Positions 21,878 through 34,500 of a stretch of DNA of 64,000 nucleotides are shown piece after piece (positions within the stretch are counted from its first letter, which is position 1; every line of letters starts with the position of its first letter). Source of the DNA: Pisolithus tinctorius. Its lineage: Eukaryota > Basidiomycota > Agaricomycetes > Boletales > Pisolithaceae. The translations under genes and the position numbers were made by a program. The stretch lies in NCBI GenBank assembly GCA_024663395.1, contig JANFAH010000053.1:1-64000 (forward strand). Reading direction: 5' to 3'. The notes beneath the pieces are model-generated. The model worked only from the letters and a program-made list of their open reading frames with translations. It was not told the DNA's origin and did not search any database.

Positions 21878-24196
21878 TACGGGTCCCTCAGCTGGTCATT
21901 CGTTGGAAGCTAGATGATATCCTAGACTTTGTGGCGGTGCAGTTAACCTTCGCAGTGACTACATATGACATAGTGGACACGCCCTCAAATACTGCCACGC
22001 TCCGTGACTGGTGTGTTGCACCGAGAATATCGTCCAACTTGCATGTGCGTGAACTACGGTGAGTCGTGCGTCTTCATTTCAGTTCCGCGAGCTTAGACGG
22101 CTCTGTGCTCAGTGGCACGGCTACTAGCCGAGACACCATCCGCCGTGCCCCATTCACCACAGAGAATAGTAAGGTGATTACCACTATTGAAGGACATCGG
22201 CGACCCCATCGACGATGTACAAAAGTTTGTTTTTCGGGGCGACGTGAGGTTGCGGCTGCCCCGCATCCAAGAGGCAACGCTTTTGCAAAACAAACAGGCG
22301 TCAGGAATGGAACAACGTACCGCCAGCGAAGCTGGGCCTTCAGGCACCGGAGAACAGTCCACGAAACCACTCCGGAGTTAATTCTATTCTGGCGTCCTTC
22401 AGGACCGTAGGTGATGGAGCCCGCAACGGAGACTCAGGCCTCACTCTGTACGTTGAGCATTTACTGCTTACGCCAGATACCCGCGGAGTGATATTAGAAT
22501 GTTGTCTTGGTGTCATTGTCAATGTCCCCGACCTTAAACTGGTCCGCGTCTGGCACCTAATATGAAAGCTTCGACGAACGTCAATTCTGTTCTTTGTTCG
22601 GGCGGGAGGGTATGACGATCTTTTGATTTGAGGCGTTTTATAGAACTCCTTCGTTCTTGACACCTTACAACCCCTGGATTCCAAAGAGAACTCGAAAAAT
22701 ATCCGCGTATTGCTTTATGGATGATCTGATAGGATGCTGGAACCACGCAGACCAATTCGACTCGGACGAAGAGACGGTACTACGGTACACACTAACAGCG
22801 AGTTGCATGGAAATGAAGGCTGCTCCAACCAACCAACCTCCACGATAAAGACAAAAATAATACGCGTACCGGTCAATCTTTGGACCGGCCGTCATTCCCC
22901 TCAGACCCAAGGACGAGGTCACAAATGTTACATCGAAGATGGCATCTGTGGTCTCGCTGCGGTAGTGTTTGCGAAATTTTCGAATTATATGATGACTATG
23001 CATGGGCTCAAGGCTGGAATAACGAGTTCATTTTTACGGTCGCTGGGTCCCAGTACGTCGTTTCGATGGGTAAAATTAGAGTGGAAACATAATGCATTGG
23101 CTGAATGGGTCCCGTTTAGTCTTTGCCTAGTTTGCTGCAGAATGCCGACCGCTCTCGTGTAGCTATGCCAAAGACAAGTATGCCCGTGTTGATGAGGAAT
23201 TTAGGGAGTTAAGGCCCCAGCACGGGTGGGCAACATAACAGAGAAGTATTCCTCGCCGTCTTTGGGATTGGGTTGTTTGCGTGTTGGCGGTGAAAAGTGA
23301 CAGGCTGGAAGAGCCCAAAGGATTCTTTCATGGCATCCTACAAACATCATGTACTTCCAGGTACGTGGAACGGAAACGACGAGAAAACAACTCCGAGGAC
23401 TCAGCCCTCCAAGTCCGTCACTAAATGTTCATGCTTAGGTGTTACTTCACAGGTGTGTGCGATCCTCTCGGTGCAATTTCCGACTACAACAGTTGTCTGT
23501 CATCGATTTGAACAGTTATTGTGCGATATCGGTGGATACGTGATCCATCGGGAAGCCGTCAGAGCGTCTTGCACAGGGATGCTAAACGAGTATAGCAGCC
23601 TGTGTGGGCTACGACTGCCTGCGACGCTCAACTCTTCCGCCTATTGTTATCCCACCCTAGCATGGATCTAGGAGGTGCTATAGCATTCGGTGATAGCAGT
23701 GAATCCGAAACTCGCCAAGTCCCCGGCGTAAGTTTGAGATGATCGTACACAGTGTAGTCGATATCTACACCGTCGAACGCGTCATCTGAAAAGACAAAGA
23801 ATCCGGCCTCGACGGGGTTGTCGTAGCTAGGTGGCTTTTCCGTTCAGTTCTTTGGGTCCTGGATTTGCAGCCGTAGGGATATGGCTTGACGTGCGCGCAA
23901 GTGGCCACAGGCCAAACCAGAACCACAGATCACGGCCCCGGGGCAGAATCGACGGTAGTACTACATCAACTCTGTCTCCGTTGCTATATATATTGTGATT
24001 CAGTTGCGCAAGGTAGCTTGCGCTAAATCCCTTTTTGCCTGACAGGAGCTCCTGTCAAGTCGTGAATGGCGATTTGCACGGTGAAGCCGTTCTGCGGATA
24101 CTGCCGTTTACTGTTGCAAGAGCATCGACAGGGGCTAATTATCCAGCAAAGAAACGACAACGTGCTCACTGCTAATCGACTTGAGCGACCACCAAC
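21878..24196. other. Region without a recognisable gene
   Basis: About 2.3 kb upstream of cyclin C and of the next plus-strand gene. Several overlapping frames of 60-140 codons exist (for example 22734-23162, +), but their translations lack motifs and compositional signs of coding. Both flanking genes read away from it, so their promoters must lie at its two ends. Confidence 0.45.
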
Positions 24197-25115
24197 ATGC
24201 GCGCATCGACACGACTCACATCGACAGTTTTTCACGGATTATCAACCGCACGTTCACTGGGAGTATGGTCTGGCCGCCGATTAGCGGGGAGGGCACCGAG
24301 CAGTCTGTCACGACGACCACCTTGCATACGCTTCAGTCCAGTGGGTCAGTGCGCACGTCGTGCAGTCTCTTCGCAGGCACCCATTGCGGATCCTGATAGG
24401 CCAGACTTGTTCTACCACCTCGTTTCAATTCCTCACCCTGCAGACTCGTCTTCGTCCACCCCTGCGTACGCGCTATCCTTCCTTCCAACTCCACCCTCTT
24501 CCAGCAGATCAGCAACTGTAATCGGTTGGCTTCCGGCTATCACAGAGGGGACATCTGGAGACATCGAAGCGGGTCTCAATGACTTTTTAGAAAACCGTGC
24601 GCAAACGACTTCATGTTCCTCAGAGGGTGACATACTAACTACCAATTTTCAGCTAACTTTAGGTCTCTCGTGCAAGAAACCATCCAGCAGGGCCTACGGG
24701 AAGGCGTAGACGAGGTGTGGACGAACGGTGCTCTTCAACTTCAGCATGGATGGATGCACATACATGGTGAGTTTCTCACCCAGGACTTACCCTCACCGTC
24801 TTCCATTCTTACTGGTCCTTCGCACATGCACGAAACAGACAGTCGCAATGTCCCTCCTCTCGGTCGTATAGGTGACCCAGACGATATCATTGGCTCAGTG
24901 CTTGTCGAGGATAGCAAGGTGGACATCTTCCGTAGATTTTGCACCCCACATTACTCACTGAAGTCTCGTCGTTTTCTCAGATCTTGCCAGATACTTATCA
25001 AGCCATGCCTGCATACCGGCTCTGCACTTCAGACGGGCCTATTCAGCTGACTGAAGGTCTTGCTAGGAAACTAAGGACTGTGCTCGAGGACGTCGCTTCG
25101 CGCGAAACGCCATGA
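24197..25115 (+). CDS. Conserved-looking protein of unknown function with a mitochondrial-type N-terminus
   Basis: Four exons: 24197-24596, 24653-24766, 24839-24918 and 24981-25115. All introns are GT-AG and all phases match. The N-terminus (MRASTRLTSTVFHGLSTARS) is rich in Arg, Ser and Thr without acids for about 60 residues, typical of a mitochondrial presequence. The body includes DLFYHLVSIPHPAD, SATVIGWLPAI, VQETIQQGLREGVDEVW, GRIGDPDDIIGSVLVEDSK and YQAMPAYRLCTSDGPIQLTE, and ends LEDVASRETP. I do not know a named family. The clean splicing and protein-like composition argue that it is a real gene of about 242 residues. A mitochondrial location is inferred from the N-terminus only. Confidence 0.75.
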
Positions 25116-25563
25116 TATTCGTCGTTCATCATAACCTAGCATGTCTTTGTCAAAAAGCATTTCCCGGTCATCACACACCTCTATGCTTGCATATTCCAGT
25201 TGGACCGGTCCACACACTGTGTAGGTCTCAATGCTATTTTCCTAGACCGACGCAGGAAGTCAACCAAGGGAGACGTAGATTCAAGCAAGTGATACGACCG
25301 AGCATGCGCATACGGTAACAGGACGTAAGTACTAAATGTAAACGCCCCCGCCAGCATCGCGTGTTTGTTATCGTTGTGATGAAGGAATCGTTCATGTGTC
25401 AGACCAGTTTGTGTGGAAGAGGAAAAAATAAGAGCAAAAAGATAATGATAGAAGCGTATAAAACTGACAACAAACTCGTGAAAAATGTCGTGAGTGGTCG
25501 TGGCAAGTCATCAGCAGGAGATATATGATATTGTGAATGCTGTCGAATGTATGACATTTACGT

Positions 25564-28500
25564 TCAACGGAATGAGCGCGGCGATCGAGGTCCGAATAGT
25601 CCAGGACTTTGAGGACCAGGCACTACCAGCGTGGGTTCAACAGACGGTGGTGAGGGCGCCATATCAGGATTGGCTATCAAAAATATCTCAGTCACAATTT
25701 GTTAGTTAGACAAGGTTGGGACTCACGAAGCCATGTCGCCCACGACTGCGCATGTCTCTGCGGGGGAATGTCTGGCTCTGCTTGAGGTGGTGGGGCTTGC
25801 CTCGGTTTCCGAATCCTTCTGGTTGGCCGTTGATCAACGGGGCGCCAACCCGGGCGGATGGGATGAGGGGCGTCTTCTGGCGCTGGTGGGACGTCAGGGG
25901 GCGGTCGCGGGACATCGGGTGGCGGACCCCCACCCATCGACGGTGGCTGCCTATTTTTTTTTCGAAAATTATTAGTAGCATTCAAACCGAGTTGTCGAGT
26001 GACGAACCAATCTCCGTGGAATTCTCCACCTGGAGAGTACTTGGCTTTCATCATCATCAGTAACCCGAGCTCACTAAAAGGAGTGTTCATCTACGGAGAC
26101 ATATAGAGTCATCAGATCGAACGTACTGTTGAATGGCTCTTCGCTCCTCACGCAGTTTACCAACTTCACCAAGTAGCATGCGGACTTCAATGGCAAGGGC
26201 TTTACTGAATTCGTCCAAGTACTAACAGCCATCATTAGAACGGGATGCGAAGACAGAATATATATTCATACCCCTTGTACGTTGTACGGCACTTGTTCAT
26301 TGGCTGTGGCACGAACGGCACTGATCAATTCTGCATGCTGCCTCTGGTTATCAGCGTGCCAAGCTAAAATGTTGCGATCAGCATCAGATCACAATGTGCA
26401 AGTCAGGTACCCACTCTCGGAAAGCGCATTGAGCAATTCTCGTTGTTCGGTATTTTGCCTTGCGAGATCCTCGAGGACCTGTTCAATACCTGAATACTTA
26501 TTAAGCCCACCGAAGCCGAAGATGTCGGTACAGAAGACTTACCAGGTTTGCCCTCATTCGCTTGTCTCGCGTCCTCCTCCCTCTGCTTAGCAGCGTTTTG
26601 TTCCTCCACGATCCTTGCCACGACACCAAGCAGCTCCTGGATCTGATCATCTCTCTCATTCTTCCAGCGTTGTTTTTCTGTCCAGCGGTTCTCATTCGCG
26701 GTCTTGTTGTCCTCACAGCACGCCTGATTCTGTTGCACCAGGTTCGCGATCTCGGCTAATTGATTGCGCAACGCGTCGTCACGCTCTGCAGTCGCTGAGC
26801 GGGCTTCGTCTGCTTCTGTCATACGTAGCTGCCGCTCGTTATCAAGTTCTGTACGAACACGATTCAGTTCCTCTTCTAGTTCGTGAATTCTTGCTTCGCG
26901 CGCTTCATCCAAACGTCGCCGTTCAGCCTCCAGTTCAGCACGTGCGCGTTCACGTTCAGCGGCGTTCTCTTCACGTTCCTTTTCGAGTAACTCTCTCTCC
27001 ATGCGTACTATCTCCTGGACGTCCGCTGCATGGCGAGACGCCGCGTCCTGGGTGGCGGTCCTGATAGATTCGATCATGGAGGCTTCGTCGGCCTCGCGAG
27101 GTGGAGGGACCGGTATCGGTGGAACGTTGGCCACTTTCTCTTCGAGTTCGTGGAACAGAGCATCACTTCGCTGTCTGGCTTCGGCATCCCTCCGAGCCTC
27201 ACTATCCATGAAAATATGCTGCCTAGCCTCCTCGTTCGAACGGAATTCATCCTCGCGTCTTCCCTCAGCGTCATGGGCATCGTGCACGATTTGAGCAAGA
27301 TCGCGTTCGGCGTCGTTGAGACGTTCGTGCTGCTCGCGCAGGGCGTCGATGAGTTGAGCATCATGCGGCCCTGGCATTCCATCCTCGGGCATCGGTGGCG
27401 CCGGAACGTGGCGGGCGATTTCACTGGGCGGGCGTCCTTCGTCTCCCCCCACAATGCTAGGTGGAGGAGGACCACCTCGTGACGGCGTGCGTGACGGCGT
27501 GCGCCGATGGTCATGTACATCGTGAGGCTCTACAACCGAGCCCGCAACAGATGCAGGATGAGGAGGGTGTCTCTCCCTAGTATCCGTAGGCAAACGAGGT
27601 ATAACGGTGTCTCCATGGGGCACACGCCTCAGATCCCTTTCGTACTGAGTGCGGGGAGACACTGGTCGCTCTGCAATAAATCAGTACTAAAATCAACAGG
27701 CCCCCGTGTGAGCATACCTGGATAATGATAAGGCCTCGGTGACTGTGGCGACGGATCTATAACAACAGCATGATGGGGACCATCCTCGTGCTCGCCACCT
27801 AGCCTAATAATGGTAGGTTGGGCAGGGGAATGTGGACGGTAGCTGCGCGGGGTCCCAGCGTCTCCCTCCCTATACTCTGGCCGGCGGTGGATAGATGGCG
27901 AAGGGCGCCTTCTATCGTAATCGCGGTCGCGGTCACCTAACTCGGAGGAATACACTGTATGGTCGCTCGGACGTCGCCTGTGACTATCCTCACGCTCAGG
28001 TCGTCGTCTCTCGTGCTCATGGGGTTCCGCCTCTCGCTCGTCACGGGGTGGGACGCGAGACGGTTCCTCCTCTGCTGCTGGGGGCCGTCTGGAAGGCTGA
28101 ATACCTTCATCGTGATCCTCGAAACGAGCAGGAACACGAGGACCCTCTCGTGTAGCTGGATAGGTACCCGCATCCGGTTCGCCTGTTGGCACTGTGTCCA
28201 GCGGGACTGCTGGTTGCGTGGGATGCGTGGGATGCGTGGGATGCGTAGGTTGCGTGGGTAGTGAAGATTCCGCTCCTTCAGTCGCGGGCTGACGTCTGCG
28301 CAAGCGGCGAGGATCACGGTCCTCGTCCTCATCAGAATCAGAATCGGGATGGCGACGCCGACGACGGGGATAATCGTAGTCATCATCGTAGTAGGGCGAG
28401 CGTCGTCTTCTGCGTCGTCGTGGGTAATAATAATCGTCATCATCATAATAATAACGGTGGCGACGCGGATAGTAATAGTCATCGGAGTCATAGTCATACG

Positions 28501-31500
28501 TCCGCGGGGGCAGGGTCACTACCGTGGGTTGAGGATGAGCGTAGATAGACGGCGAACCTTGGGTGATCACGGGCGGTGGTGGCTGAGCGTATTGTTCGGG
28601 GTGTGGAGATCGGAGAGTACGACGAGGACTTGGTGGCATTTCCATCATCTCACCTTCGCGAGGGGACCTTAGATCGGCCCGGGAAGGAGGGTGAGAGGGT
28701 ATCACCGGCTGTACAGGTGCCATTGGAGGAGCTGGTTGAATGACAATTGGACCGGTGCCCGGTACACCTGGCATGGGCATAAAATGAGGCGATCCTGGCA
28801 CAGGGATTGTTGGCGGAACTACCGGCATTCCCATAGGAGGCGCTATAGAATGTCCCATAGTAGGCTCATGTGCCACTATAGGCGTTGGAGGAGACGGGTG
28901 TATCTGTCCAGGAGGCGGGATTGGGGGAGCCGTTCCTACATTGATAATATTCTGGGGAGCTTGCGGAGTGGGTGGGCGTGATTCCCCTAGCTGTATGGGA
29001 GGGTGTTGATCGCCGAACGGCACCGGCAGAGGGGCTGGGCTGCGGGGTGCTGGGTGGTATGTCTCCTGAGTGTCAGTGCGTGAACTGCGTGAACCTGGTG
29101 AGGGCGGAATATAGACTGTAGGACCTGTTGGTTGAACAATCACTGGATGAGTTGCTGATCTGGGGCTAGGAGTTTGAGGTATAAATGCTTCGTCGTGCTC
29201 CACTGGACGATGCCTGTAAGGTGAAGGGGTCCGAACCTCAGGGAATGGGGCACCGGGAGGCACGTAGCCTCCCCCTCCTGGTCCACCTGGAATCCAGCCA
29301 GGAGGTGGTGATGGAACGACCCGGGTGACAGGGGGCGAACGGAGTGGACTCGCGGGGACCGGGAATGGAATCACAGGTTCCTCAGGCCCCAAACCGGGTG
29401 GCACAACAGGGTAGTTTACTGTCACCATTGGTTGTCCGGCAGGGCCAGGAGGCTGGGGTATGACTGGGGGAATGACGAACCCAGGTGGGGGAGGTGGTCC
29501 TCCTGGAACAACCTGGGGTTGGGGTTGAGGCATAGCTAGCCATGAAATTTTAGCACAAACGTAAAGTTAAGACAAGTGAACTTACGAGGAACGACACCAG
29601 CGCCAATACCGACGCGTGCCATATCAGCCCGGAGCTGATCAATCCTTTCCGCTACCCCCGCAGCTCCGCGTGGCGGTCATTCACATCCCGAGCCAACCAC
29701 TCGTTCAGGCCTCGCATATATCTCATAAGCTCACGTTGCTGGTCTACGGTCGCTACTTGAGCACGGCGATGTTCCTACAAGCGTTTGAATAGGCAGTAAA
29801 TCCATAGCACGGTGTAACCTTACCCTAAGTATTTCAATCAGAGTGTCGAACAGAGGCAATTGTACGATAGTCTATTGGGAGCATCAGAAAGCCGCAGTTG
29901 TACCGAAGTTAGCTCCTTACAGGTCCTGGGGGCATTGGAACGTAAGTTGGTCCGGGAGCCGCAGGTTGAGCGGGTTGAGCAGGCCCGAAAACACCTGGAG
30001 GGGGGACGGCACCAGTCTGTTGCATGGAGTGAGAAGCCGCAATTGTTGCACAGAAAAACTGGACTCACGCCATCGACACGGGGCCGTCGGTACCAGCTGC
30101 GCGACGCCTGGGGGTCCTCGGCGAGACCTAACGTCGCAGGGGCTGTCGGAGGCCGATCATGCAGTGGCGGCTGTAACAGGTGTCAGGGAAAACGAATACA
30201 ATAGAAAAAAAAACACCTACTATGACTGGGTACGCCGGTTCGACATGGGGGCGACGCTCACGTTCTACTGGCCGATCACCCATAACATGTTCTGGTAGTG
30301 GTGGGTGGCTTGGAATTGGTAGAGCCTCGGACGGCGGGGGTCGTTCTACGCGTGGTGCGAGTGGCCGGCGCCTGACTGGATGCCGCAAAGGCGGGTGGAG
30401 CGTCTCGGGTGAGAATATCCCCATGTCTGGGAATGGCGGGGCCGAAGTAGCCCTTCCTGTCATGACCGGGCTGGTGCTCCTGGACCTTGGTGGTCTTTGT
30501 GAAGGCTGATATGTAAAAGGAATCAGCTGAGGAGGCGCCTGAACCCCATATGCGCCAGGAGGGGGAGGGGCACCTAACAACTCCAACAGTTGCTCGTCCA
30601 AGGAGGGCCCAACATGTCGTGGCGCCGGTGCATGAATACGGACACCGCGCGCCAGATCTGACCAGCGACGGTGTAGGCTTTCTAAATCAGTCGATGACTC
30701 AGAGACGGATTCGACTTCTACTCCTGGTCTCGTCCGTTCCCGGAATTCTTCACGTCTCCTGTCGGTTATAGACTCCCGCTCGACTTGTCTCTGCCTATTG
30801 AGTAACCGCTCAAGGAGCGTTTCGATGGTCTCCAAACGCTCGCGTATTTCCGTGTTGTCCTGAGGAACCGGCCTTGTTTGTCGAATTTCATCGATCATCT
30901 GATTTGTGGCATTTTGGCCGTCCCAAAGTGCATTCATTTGTTCCCGTAGCTGTAAGAGCAATTCTCTCAAGTTGGCCAAAGACGGCCCTTCCGCCACTAC
31001 CGGGCGCGCGGTCGTACTGGACTCAGTAGATGGTGTAGGAGATGTAGGAGGCGGGGAGGGCTCTGAAGACGAAGTCAGAGAAAGCGTTGGCCCAGGTGAA
31101 GGCTCCGAAGACGAAACAAGAGAAGGTGTGATCTGCGAAGACGGTGATGACGGCGATGACGACGACGACCAAGATGGCGATCCTGGAATGTCGTATTCTT
31201 CTCCTAGTTCTTCCTCCTCAACCATAAGGCTCAGATCGTCGGAGTGATGAGAGGACAGGTACGATATCCCTGAGTCGGAAGAAACGATCGAAGGTGCTCG
31301 CCTTAGAGGCGGGGTCACATCAATAGGAATTAACCCGAGACGCTCTCTGGGACCAGCAGGAGCTACGCGAGGTTCAGATATAATGCTACTTCCTCCCACC
31401 GATCGGTCTCGATGAACCACTGGCGGTGGTTGTGGGGGCCTTTCGCAAACTATAATTCGTTCAGTGGATGCTTGTCTGGTCCGTAAGAACTCTGAGAGGG

Positions 31501-34500
31501 CGCGCAACTCGTCTCGGATCGTGCGAACGTTCTCCGCAATGTCGTGTGTTTCTTCACTTCTGAAATGATCTAGCTCCCGAATCTGCTCGAGTATGCGCTC
31601 GATGTCATGAGTGACAGTCTCAGTCTCAATGACATCGGGAACCGTTTCGAGTGTCGAATGGATGGAAGGGACCCTAGCACTCGGGGTAGGGAATGAGACA
31701 CTGATACTGGGGGCTGGCGATACTGGCAGAGGGAGCATTGCGGGTTCAACGTACTAGATATAAACTTTAGTATCGTAGCCTGGAAGCCAAGACTGAACTT
31801 ACCACAGGGAGAGTGCTCGCGCGACTGGACAGCAGTGTTGGCACCGTAGATATTTCAGATGGAGGCGGGACATCTGGCAGAGAAACAATGTCCTCTTCTA
31901 ATTCTCGTGTCCGCAAGCTCGACACAGAGGAAACAGTGGAAGGAGTACGAGATAGCGATGACGAAATCACACTACTCGGGATCGGCGTTGGCTCGCTTTC
32001 GGGAGGTGCGACCGGCGTGGGAGGTGGTGGTACATGTGGCGGTTGAGGTGGTTGAGGTGGTACATGTCGTGGCGGCGGCGGCGGAGTTGGCAGAGGTAGA
32101 GACGGCGTGGACGTCGAAATAGTTTCGGATATATCTTCAGAAATAAGTGTCAATCTTTCAAGGCTTGTTAAAGGAGAGGGGCTGGGTCGCATGGCCGACG
32201 TCTCGAAAGACTCATCACGGCCCTCTCGGAGACTGACAGACTGAGTGAATGGCGTCGGCTGTAAATGTGAGGAATCGTAGGAAACATCAGTTTCCTGTGC
32301 CCAGTGAGAAGGGTGAATCGACGGGGAGGCTTCAGGCTCAGGAGATAAAGGAGATTCGTCAGTCTCGCTAGGAGAGATATCGCTGAGCGCTATCTCCGAA
32401 GATTCAGTGGTTAAGCTCGACACCGGCTCTGTTCCGGACGACGGTTCAGGAGAAGTTGGAGAGACCGTAGACGGGAGCGAGAGTGACACATCGCCGTGGA
32501 GACAAGTCCTGATGAGAGCACTTCAGGTTCTTCTTCGGGTGCTTCAGGTTCGACACCAATACTAACGCTAGAGGGGGTAGGGCTAAATTCGGAGGGGGAA
32601 GGGGAACCCTCTCAGGGGATATCTCCGGTTGGACATCAGATTCCGAGGCAATGGAAGGTACGACTGAGGGTGTCTTGGGTGGAGGCGTTGGGGCCCTCTC
32701 GACAGGAAGGTCAACAGCCAGAGAGGGTGGGGTGCTTACTTCCGATGGAATGGTTTTACAAACGGAAGCGGTCTCGAACTGCGTAGAGCGTTCGCTTTTG
32801 CAGATCTCCGCAGTGACGAACTCAGTCTCGGCCTCTGACTTGCAACCTCTGCAGTCACGAACTCCGTCGAGACCTCAGAACGGCAAACCTCCGCGGTGTA
32901 AAACTCAGTAGACGCTTCGGTCTTGCATACATCAGCAGTATAAAAGTCTGTCGATGCTTCAGTCTTGCAGACATCCGCAGTGTAGAAATCGGTCTCAGAC
33001 GGGATAGTGGGAAGTGACTTGAATGACGCCGTCGACGGAGTATGTGCGGTCTCATAACCCTCACTCCCTGAGGTGTCAGGAAGCTCAAGAGCAGACAACG
33101 CAGCAGTCGAAGGAGCCGGCGTTGGGGTGACAGAGCGACTCCTGGTCCACGTGCTCATCGTGGACCGACTTGCCGAATAGTGTACCCGGTTGTGGTGTTT
33201 TCCTTGTCAGATGTGCTCTCCGAACATGTGTTGCACCTTTGACGTCTCCTACGGATTTCGGCACTCCTGGATAGCGATGAACGAGACGGCGATGTGGATG
33301 CACAAGTGCTGCATGAGAAGGAACCATCATGAGAGTCACCGAGGTACGAGTTGGATTCTGTCCGCCTGTACGATAGAGTAGATGGAACTATCTGTGTGTT
33401 TGAGCCACCCGAGGTCAACTCAAAGGCAGTCTCATCAGTAATGAGGCCGGTGGTAGTACGGTCACGATCAGACGTCGACGTGCTGGACATCGAGAAGAAT
33501 GAAGAGCGAGGATCACTCGAAGTCTTCGATGCTGCAGAGAAGAAAGCATCATCCGAGACATCCGAGAGGGGCCGAGCCTTCGTTTTTGCACTGGGAGGTG
33601 GGGTCACCCTAACATCCCTTCCAAGCCGAGGTCCACTAGAAACCGTCACCGGGGAACCATCTCCAAGGATCCCACCAACGAGACTCATGGCGAACCCAAG
33701 ACCAGGCTTCGCGTTCCTTGCCCGGCTGACAGCTGATGCAAACTCTGCATCCAAATCGGTCAATGAACTGGTACGGCGCAACGAACTGCTTCGACTGGAG
33801 CAATAACCCGAGGGTCCCCTGGGTACACGTATGACTGATTGGATACGGCACCATCATCCGTAGTACGAGTATGGGTAGGATAGGAAGGTGCGCGAGAAAA
33901 TGAACCAGTGCTCAAACTATCCGACAAGTCGGAGACGCTAGGGATGGTGTGAAGTGGAGGGACAAATACGGTAGAAGCCGAGCCGGAGGTTGATCCAGAT
34001 GCACTGGTGCTGGTGATCGAACGGATCGTCCTAATGGACCCGGTGGGCGATCCCGGTTCCGAGCGGTTCGGCAGAGTGACAGAGCGATCTAACGCTTCCC
34101 TGACGGGAATTTAACAAGCATACCATCTGAGGTTGAAGTTAACACTTACCAAATCGCGCTGACCCATCGAACTCTCTCGCGCGCGCTCTCAGCTGCCAAC
34201 CTCTCAACGCCGTCAGTGTACAGCAGTTGGAAAGGACAGAGCAACTCCATGAGATCGGGGCCCTGACCCTCCGCTACCTGCGCCCGCGCGGCGATGGTAC
34301 CGACGTCCTCTGTAGCACTCGAGTGCGTTGGGGAAGGAACCGAGCGAACTTCCGTGCAGTTTAACAAATCCAAAGTCACAACTCCCCTACCTCCACCCGG
34401 AGCAATCCAGGAGAGCAAGAGCATGTGAGGGTATAGAAGGGCTTCGCAACGCTGCCACTTGTATGGTGGCCCAGAGTGCACATTCAAGTACCACAAGACA

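Noticed and set aside
22066..23162. Overlapping frames suggesting a gene upstream of cyclin C
   Set aside because: Frames on both strands overlap with similar lengths, none has motifs and no exon chain could be built.
26282..33381. Many long plus-strand frames (for example 26615-27064, 27030-27482, 28261-28548)
   Set aside because: They are antisense shadows of the low-complexity PH-domain locus; the minus strand has the splice-consistent frames and the protein-like repeats.
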